This document shows positions 23,224 to 28,022 of a DNA stretch of 28,022 nucleotides, piece by piece. The notes beneath the pieces were generated by a model that had not been told where the DNA came from, ran no database searches, and was given only the letters and a program-made list of their open reading frames with translations. Origin of the DNA: JBBDRX01 sp040905245 (GTDB lineage: Bacteria; Bacteroidota; Rhodothermia; Balneolales; Balneolaceae); contig JBBDRX010000081.1 in NCBI GenBank assembly GCA_040905245.1, positions 1 to 28,022 on the forward strand, read 5' to 3'. The position numbers and the translations under genes are program-made. How positions within the stretch are numbered: position 1 is the first letter of the stretch; every line of letters starts with the position of its first letter.

Positions 23224-24228
23224 ATGAAATTAATCATACCGATGGCAGGCAGGGGAACGCGGGTACGTCCCCACTCACATACAACACCAAAGCCGTTACT
23301 GCCTGTAGCCGGCACCATGATCATTGAACGCATCGTGGAGACCTTCTCCAGGACAATGGACCGCAAGATCGACGAAATCGTCTATATTCTGGGGCCGGAT
23401 TTTGGCCAGCCGATCCGGGAACGACTGGAGGCGATGAGCGACCGACACGGTGCGAAGGCAGTTTTCCGCGTTCAGAAAATTGCGCTGGGAACTGCACATG
23501 CCGTATACAGTGCAGAGAAGGACCTTCAGGGCGAAGTGATCGTTGTCTTTGCGGATACGCTCTTCGACACCGACTCCCGTGTTTCTGTCGAGGGGGCAGA
23601 TAGTGTTATCTGGCTGAAGGAGGTAGAAGATCCGTCCCGGTTTGGAGTCGCAGTTCACCAGGGAGATACGATTACAGATTTCGTCGAAAAACCGACAGAA
23701 CCGATCTCCAATCTGGCCATTATCGGGGTCTATTACTTCCGGGATGCCGAGCAGCTGAAGGAGAAAATCCGGAGCCTGATCGATCAGAACAAAACCGGAT
23801 ATGGTGGCGAATATCAGCTGACGGATGCACTCGATCAGATGCTTAAGGATGGCAAGACGTTTCGAAAAGCGACTGTGGACGAATGGCTGGATTGTGGAAC
23901 CCTTCCCGCCTGGCTCGAAACAACGGCTGCGATCCTTGACAAAGAGAACTCACAGGTCGATCCGGCCCGTTTCCCGGATTCAACGATCCATCCACCCGTC
24001 TATATCGGGGAGGGAGTCAGAATCATCAATAGTGAAATTGGTCCTTATGCAAGTATTGAAAAGGGTGCAGTCATTGAGCAGAGTCACATCAGCCACTCAA
24101 TTATTCAGCAGGAAGCTCACATTCAACGCTCACGAATTCACACCTCAACTGTTGGCTGCCATGCCAGGGTCGAGGGGGCAGAGGGAGTCGTTCATCTGGG
24201 GGATCATTCCATTATAGCTGCGGAATAG
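23224..24228 (+). CDS. Sugar-1-phosphate nucleotidyltransferase
   Basis: A 334-residue NDP-sugar pyrophosphorylase. The N-terminal signature is IPMAGRGTRVRPHSHTTPKPLLPVAG (residues 5-30), with the G-x-G-T-R-x-R-P nucleotide loop and the lysine of PKPLL. Further catalytic-fold segments are LGTAHAVYSA, VVFADTLFD (metal Asp) and DFVEKPTEP. From about residue 255 the chain becomes hexapeptide-like (VYIGEGVRIINSEIGPYASIEKGAVIEQS), a left-handed beta-helix. Such two-domain enzymes make UDP-, dTDP- or GDP-sugars; the substrate cannot be decided from the sequence. It lacks the long acetyltransferase domain of GlmU. It is divergent from the MurF-like gene and 66 bases before cca. Confidence 0.88.
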   Translation: MKLIIPMAGRGTRVRPHSHTTPKPLLPVAGTMIIERIVETFSRTMDRKIDEIVYILGPDFGQPIRERLEAMSDRHGAKAVFRVQKIALGTAHAVYSAEKDLQGEVIVVFADTLFDTDSRVSVEGADSVIWLKEVEDPSRFGVAVHQGDTITDFVEKPTEPISNLAIIGVYYFRDAEQLKEKIRSLIDQNKTGYGGEYQLTDALDQMLKDGKTFRKATVDEWLDCGTLPAWLETTAAILDKENSQVDPARFPDSTIHPPVYIGEGVRIINSEIGPYASIEKGAVIEQSHISHSIIQQEAHIQRSRIHTSTVGCHARVEGAEGVVHLGDHSIIAAE

Positions 24229-24294
24229 TACCGTCCGGATCAAGAAACTCCCCGAACAGGTTCGCACCCCGATCTATTCTGGAAGAGAGCCTGA

Positions 24295-25770
24295 TTGTTC
24301 GTATTTTCCCCTCTGTGCAGAAACACAACCCTTTCTGATTTGAAGGATCTACCACCGAAGCATCAACAGATTTTTAAACGTATTGGCGAAACCGCTGCCG
24401 AAATCGGACAGGAGGCCTACGTTGTAGGCGGATATGTCCGTGATTACTATCTGGACCGTTTTCGTTCGGACGGATCCATGGATATCGACTTTGTCACTAT
24501 CGGGTCGGGCATCCGCCTCGCACGAAAAGTGGCAAACCAGCTTGAGGGAGCCAGACTTTCCGTTTTCAAACAGTTCGGGACCGCCCAGGTATCGTGGAAC
24601 GAGCTGGATCTGGAATTTGTCGGTGCCCGCAGAGAGAGCTACCGAAACTCATCCAGAAAACCGGTTGTGGAAGATGGAACGCTTGAGGAGGATCAGCTAC
24701 GGCGAGACTTGACCATCAATGCCCTCTCCTGGTCTCTTCAGCCGGACTCTTTTGGTGAACTGCTGGACCCGTTCAACGGAATTGAGGACCTGAATAACCG
24801 GATTATCCGGACACCGGTGGAACCGGAGCAGACCTTCAGCGACGATCCGCTTCGAATGATGCGTGCCGTCCGGTTTGCCACCCAGCTGCAGTTCAGAATT
24901 GACGAACAGACCTTCAGGGGAATTCAGAAAATGGCTTACCGGCTGGAAATTATCTCACGGGAACGGATTCTCGAGGAGCTTAACCGGATCATTCTCGCCC
25001 CCGTACCCTCGGAAGGGTTCAGGCTTCTTCTCGAAACCGGCCTGTTGGAACAGTTTTTTCCCGAACTGATCGAGCTTCAGGGAGTAGAGGAGATACGCGG
25101 AGTCCGACACAAAGACAACTTCTGGCACACACTCAAGGTACTTGACAATATTGCAGCCGTCTCTGACAATCTCTGGCTTCGATGGGCCACCATACTTCAC
25201 GATATTGCCAAACCTCCGACCAAGCGGTTTGTCAAAGGGATAGGCTGGACGTTTCACGGCCATGACGCCCTGGGTGCCAAGTGGGTTCCCAAAATTTTCC
25301 GCAGACTGAGCCTGCCAATGGACAATCGCATGAAGTATGTCCGGAAACTGGTCCGGCTCCACCTGCGGCCGATCGCTCTGGCTTCCGAAGAGGTGACCGA
25401 CAGTGCCATCCGTCGGCTGATTTACGAAGCGGGTGACGACATCGAGGATCTGCTGAACCTCTGCCGTGCAGACATTACCAGCAAAAACGAGCGAAAGGTA
25501 AAACAGTACCTGAAAAACTTTGACCGTGTCGAACGAAAAGTTCAGGAAGTCGAGGCCAAAGACCGAATACGAAACTGGAAAAACCCGATTTCCGGCGAAG
25601 ATATCATGAATACGATTGATGTCCCGGAGGGGCCGATCGTCGGAAAGGTTAAAAATGCCGTAAAAGAGGCGATTTTCGATGGAGAGATTCCAAATAAGCG
25701 TGACGCCGCCCTGCAATACATGAAATCCATCGCCCCCAAAATACTGGAGCAGTCTGGCCGGGCTTCCTGA
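24295..25770 (+). CDS. cca: tRNA CCA-adding nucleotidyltransferase with HD domain
   Basis: A 491-residue class II nucleotidyltransferase that builds or repairs the 3'-CCA of tRNA. The head has VVGGYVRD (43-50) and the metal-binding DID (63-65), then the nucleotide-selecting LRRDLTINAL (135-144) and the DPLRMMRAVRFA helix (184-195). An HD-type phosphohydrolase domain follows, with HTLKVL and LHDIAKPP (His302-Asp303). A paralogous poly(A) polymerase is a possible alternative, but the motif set fits CCA enzymes. The frame opens at TTG 24295, preceded by GGAAGAGAG; no ATG occurs before residue 62, so a non-ATG start is required. It is in the same direction as the nucleotidyltransferase upstream. 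Confidence 0.93.
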   Translation: MFVFSPLCRNTTLSDLKDLPPKHQQIFKRIGETAAEIGQEAYVVGGYVRDYYLDRFRSDGSMDIDFVTIGSGIRLARKVANQLEGARLSVFKQFGTAQVSWNELDLEFVGARRESYRNSSRKPVVEDGTLEEDQLRRDLTINALSWSLQPDSFGELLDPFNGIEDLNNRIIRTPVEPEQTFSDDPLRMMRAVRFATQLQFRIDEQTFRGIQKMAYRLEIISRERILEELNRIILAPVPSEGFRLLLETGLLEQFFPELIELQGVEEIRGVRHKDNFWHTLKVLDNIAAVSDNLWLRWATILHDIAKPPTKRFVKGIGWTFHGHDALGAKWVPKIFRRLSLPMDNRMKYVRKLVRLHLRPIALASEEVTDSAIRRLIYEAGDDIEDLLNLCRADITSKNERKVKQYLKNFDRVERKVQEVEAKDRIRNWKNPISGEDIMNTIDVPEGPIVGKVKNAVKEAIFDGEIPNKRDAALQYMKSIAPKILEQSGRAS

Positions 25771-25791
25771 GGCTGGAGAACCCGCTATCCC

Positions 25792-25821
25792 GAAGCTGCC
25801 CGACTTTACTATCCGGGCTTC
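25792..25821 (+). terminator. Possible terminator stem-loop after cca
   Basis: GAAGC-(tgc)-CCG (25792-25802) pairs with CGGGCTTC (25814-25821), giving an 8-bp stem with a bulge and an 11-base loop, followed by TTGTGCTACATTTT. The T-run is weak and delayed. It lies in the 94-base gap between cca and the amidohydrolase gene. Confidence 0.35.
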
Positions 25822-25864
25822 TTGTGCTACATTTTCTGATCACCAGACTTTTTCAGACTCCACC

Positions 25865-27481
25865 ATGTTCCACACCTCAAGATTGATTCTCCTGCTCCTG
25901 TTCGCCGTCTGCACACTCGGGGTGGATCCTGTTGATTCATCGGACGATTATGACCTCCTGATTCGCAATGCCCGGGTGCTGGACGGAACCGGAAACCCCT
26001 GGTATTACGCCGACATTGCGATTCGGGCCGACCGAATCGTTGCAATGGGTTCCATGCCGGATGCCACAGCCCTGCGTACGATTGATGCTGCCGGGCTCTA
26101 TCTGTCCCCCGGCTTTGTAGACGTCCACTCCCATGCCGCCACCGGCCTCGTCGACAGGGAACTCAGCAGTGCGATTCCACTACTCGCCCAGGGCATTACC
26201 ACGGTTGTAGTCAACCCGGACGGGGGAGGCCCCATCGACCTGTATCAACAGCGAGAACAGCTGCTGGAGTTTGGGTTGGGTGTCAACGTCGCACAGTTTG
26301 TTCCTTTCGGGTCCATTCGACAGTTTGTACTGGGAATGGACGACCGCGCACCTGATCCTTCGGAGCTGGAACAGATGAAGGAGAGGGTCCGAAACGGAAT
26401 GGAAGCTGGAGCCATCGGACTCTCTTCCGGACTTTTCTATGCGCCGGCCAGCTATGCCAGAACCGAAGAAGTTGTTGAGCTGGCAAAAGCGGCCGCAAAA
26501 TACAACGGAGTCTATCAAAGCCATATTCGTGACGAATCGGACTACACGGTCGGATTGCAACAGGCCGTAGAAGAGGTGATCCATATCTCCCGCGAAGCGG
26601 GACTTCCCGGTGTCGTCACTCACATCAAGGCACTTGGCCCCAATGTCTGGGGAGAGGCCGAAACAATCGTCCGTGATATTGAAGAGGCTCGAAATGACGG
26701 TGTAGAGGTTTATGCAGATCAGTATCCCTATAACGCTTCATCCACCAGCCTCTCTGCAGCACTACTACCCCGATGGGCATCGGAAGGCGGGCGCGAACGG
26801 TTTCTCGGACGGCTCGAGAATCCGGACCTTCTCGACCGCATTCTCAGAGAAATGGAGGTGAATCTTGCCAGGCGGGGAGGCCCCGGCCGAATTTCGGTCA
26901 GAAGAGTCGAATCCCATCCGCAATTCAACGACAGAACCCTTTTGGAGATCGCCAATGAGATGAACCTTCCGGCCGTTGAAGCTGCTCTCCGGCTTTTACG
27001 GGAAGGATCTCCCGGCATCGTATCGTTCAACATGACAGAGGAAGATGTCCTGAAGTTTATGCAGCAGGAATGGACTATGACCTCCTCCGACGGAGGTCTG
27101 GTGGCCATGGGAGACGGAACCCCCCACCCCCGAAACTATGGCTCTTTTGCCCGAAAGATTGCACTCTATGTTCAGGAAAAAGATCAACTCACCCTGTCGG
27201 CCGCCATCCGCAGCATGACCTCTCTCTCCGCCTCCGTACACAACATCCCCGACCGGGGCCTTATCCGGCCCGGTATGATCGCAGATCTCGTTCTGTTCGA
27301 CCTTCAGGAGGTAGCGGATCACGCAACCTACACAGCACCTCACCAGCTCTCTACCGGATTTCACTACGTTTTGGTCAATGGTGAATTCGCGGTGGACCAG
27401 GGTATTTTTACCGAAACCTTGTCCGGCAGAGTCCTTCACCGAAACGACAGCAGCAACTTTATTGAGATGGGGCATCAATGA
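25865..27481 (+). CDS. Exported D-aminoacylase-like amidohydrolase (N-acyl-D-amino-acid deacylase family)
   Basis: A 538-residue metal-dependent amidohydrolase with an N-terminal signal-like segment (FHTSRLILLLLFAVCTLG). The composite beta-sandwich/TIM-barrel fold is marked by LLIRNARVLDGTGNPWYYADIAI, the metal pair His88-x-His90 in VDVHSHAA, His220 in QSHIRDES, His253 in VTHIKALG, and the late Asp in SSDGGLVAMG followed by HPRNYGSFAR. Characterised D-aminoacylases have a bridging cysteine in GNCG; the equivalent here is NPDG, so an aspartate (Asp119) may replace it. Substrates could be N-acyl-D-amino acids, dipeptides or another amide. Its TGA overlaps the ispE ATG as ATGA, so the two are cotranscribed. 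Confidence 0.88.
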   Translation: MFHTSRLILLLLFAVCTLGVDPVDSSDDYDLLIRNARVLDGTGNPWYYADIAIRADRIVAMGSMPDATALRTIDAAGLYLSPGFVDVHSHAATGLVDRELSSAIPLLAQGITTVVVNPDGGGPIDLYQQREQLLEFGLGVNVAQFVPFGSIRQFVLGMDDRAPDPSELEQMKERVRNGMEAGAIGLSSGLFYAPASYARTEEVVELAKAAAKYNGVYQSHIRDESDYTVGLQQAVEEVIHISREAGLPGVVTHIKALGPNVWGEAETIVRDIEEARNDGVEVYADQYPYNASSTSLSAALLPRWASEGGRERFLGRLENPDLLDRILREMEVNLARRGGPGRISVRRVESHPQFNDRTLLEIANEMNLPAVEAALRLLREGSPGIVSFNMTEEDVLKFMQQEWTMTSSDGGLVAMGDGTPHPRNYGSFARKIALYVQEKDQLTLSAAIRSMTSLSASVHNIPDRGLIRPGMIADLVLFDLQEVADHATYTAPHQLSTGFHYVLVNGEFAVDQGIFTETLSGRVLHRNDSSNFIEMGHQ

Positions 27482-28022
27482 TCTGGATATCCGAATCGTT
27501 CGCAAAAATCAATCTGGGGCTTCATGTACTGGAACGGCTTCCTACCGGTTTTCACCGGATCGAAACCGGACTCTGTTTTATTGAATGGAAAGATCGATTT
27601 GAGGTCAAAGAGGCCGATCAATTTTCACTTTCGTTAAACGAACCATCTATTCCAAACGGTGAGGAGAACCTGATTACAAAGGCCTATCGTTCATTTGAGA
27701 AGTACATCGGGCTGAACCAGCACTACTCCTTTCACATTGACAAACAGATCCCTCCCGGCGCCGGGCTCGGCGGAGGCAGCAGCAATGCCGCCTTGACTCT
27801 TCGAATGCTGAACAAACTGGAGAAGACTGGCCTCTCTGACGAAGAACTAACTGATCTGAGCAGGACTCTTGGTAGTGATATCGCTTTTTTTCTGTACGGG
27901 AAACCGGCTTTGGCAACCGGGATGGGGCAGGATCTTGAACCGATGGGCCTACAACCATCGGCCTGGATTGTCACTATCTATCCGGGCTTTGAGAGCTCCA
28001 CAGCAACAGTATACCAACGGGT
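27478..28022 (+). CDS. ispE: 4-diphosphocytidyl-2-C-methyl-D-erythritol kinase (partial, C-terminus off the window)
   Basis: The first about 181 codons of a GHMP kinase, open to the right edge. It phosphorylates CDP-methylerythritol in the non-mevalonate isoprenoid pathway. Motif one is SFAKINLGLHVLERLPTGFH, with the catalytic lysine region; motif two is the glycine-rich ATP loop PPGAGLGGGSSNAAL; the catalytic aspartate lies in LGSDIAFFLYG. These distinguish IspE from other GHMP kinases. The ATG overlaps the preceding stop by 4 bases. Pairing with an exported amidohydrolase has no clear metabolic logic. It indicates that the organism makes isoprenoids by the MEP route. Confidence 0.93.
   Translation, partial: MIWISESFAKINLGLHVLERLPTGFHRIETGLCFIEWKDRFEVKEADQFSLSLNEPSIPNGEENLITKAYRSFEKYIGLNQHYSFHIDKQIPPGAGLGGGSSNAALTLRMLNKLEKTGLSDEELTDLSRTLGSDIAFFLYGKPALATGMGQDLEPMGLQPSAWIVTIYPGFESSTATVYQR

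Noticed and set aside
24955..25716. Minus-strand frame of 253 codons opposite cca
   Set aside because: A by-product of codon bias in cca, whose HD and nucleotidyltransferase motifs are certain.

Overview
The window is about 28 kb of ordinary-looking chromosome, densely packed with housekeeping and cell-envelope genes on both strands. I see no insertion sequence, prophage, CRISPR array or RNA gene. The best taxonomic guess is a Gram-negative bacterium of the Bacteroidota-related phyla Balneolota/Rhodothermota. The clues are a Bacteroidota-type ClpS, a short glycogen-synthase-like protein next to a DUF4270-type lipoprotein, a ComA/phosphosulfolactate-synthase homologue, LptB and LolC/E-type envelope transport genes, and a separate PurS plus PurQ instead of the single large PurL usual in Bacteroidota proper. 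This is inferred from protein features alone.

Layout. 1-1.7 kb (minus): an open-ended single-membrane-span protein, its upstream ECF-type sigma factor, and an orphan protein with a winged-helix-like C-terminus and a near-consensus promoter. 1.7-4.8 kb (minus): a peroxiredoxin followed by topA. 5.0-7.5 kb (plus): radC and argS. 7.5-9.4 kb (minus): dnaN followed 2 bases later by a SAM hydrolase. 9.5-12.7 kb (plus): miaA, then a tight purS-clpS-purQ run, then lptB. 12.8-14.0 kb (minus): rho. 14.2-19.9 kb (minus): a five-gene envelope locus in transcription order: ComA homologue, short GT5 protein, DUF4270-like lipoprotein, outer-membrane barrel protein, exported TPR protein. 20.0-21.3 kb (plus): a LolC/E-type permease. 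21.3-23.0 kb (minus): a membrane-anchored MurF-like ligase. 23.2-28.0 kb (plus): a sugar nucleotidyltransferase, a tRNA CCA-adding enzyme with HD domain, an exported D-aminoacylase-like amidohydrolase, and the start of ispE, which runs off the right edge.

The most promising under-described element is the five-gene locus at 14.2-19.9 kb. It couples an enzyme named for sulfonate chemistry, a degenerate glycosyltransferase fragment lacking the sugar-nucleotide motif, and three exported envelope proteins, with short gaps or a 4-base overlap. Also notable are clpS embedded between purS and purQ, the MurF-like enzyme with about five membrane spans, the sigma factor with a non-zinc membrane partner, and a perfect 13-bp stem-loop between the TPR gene and rho. 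No non-coding stretch exceeds about 300 bases; the longest (about 240 bases) lie upstream of radC and upstream of rho.
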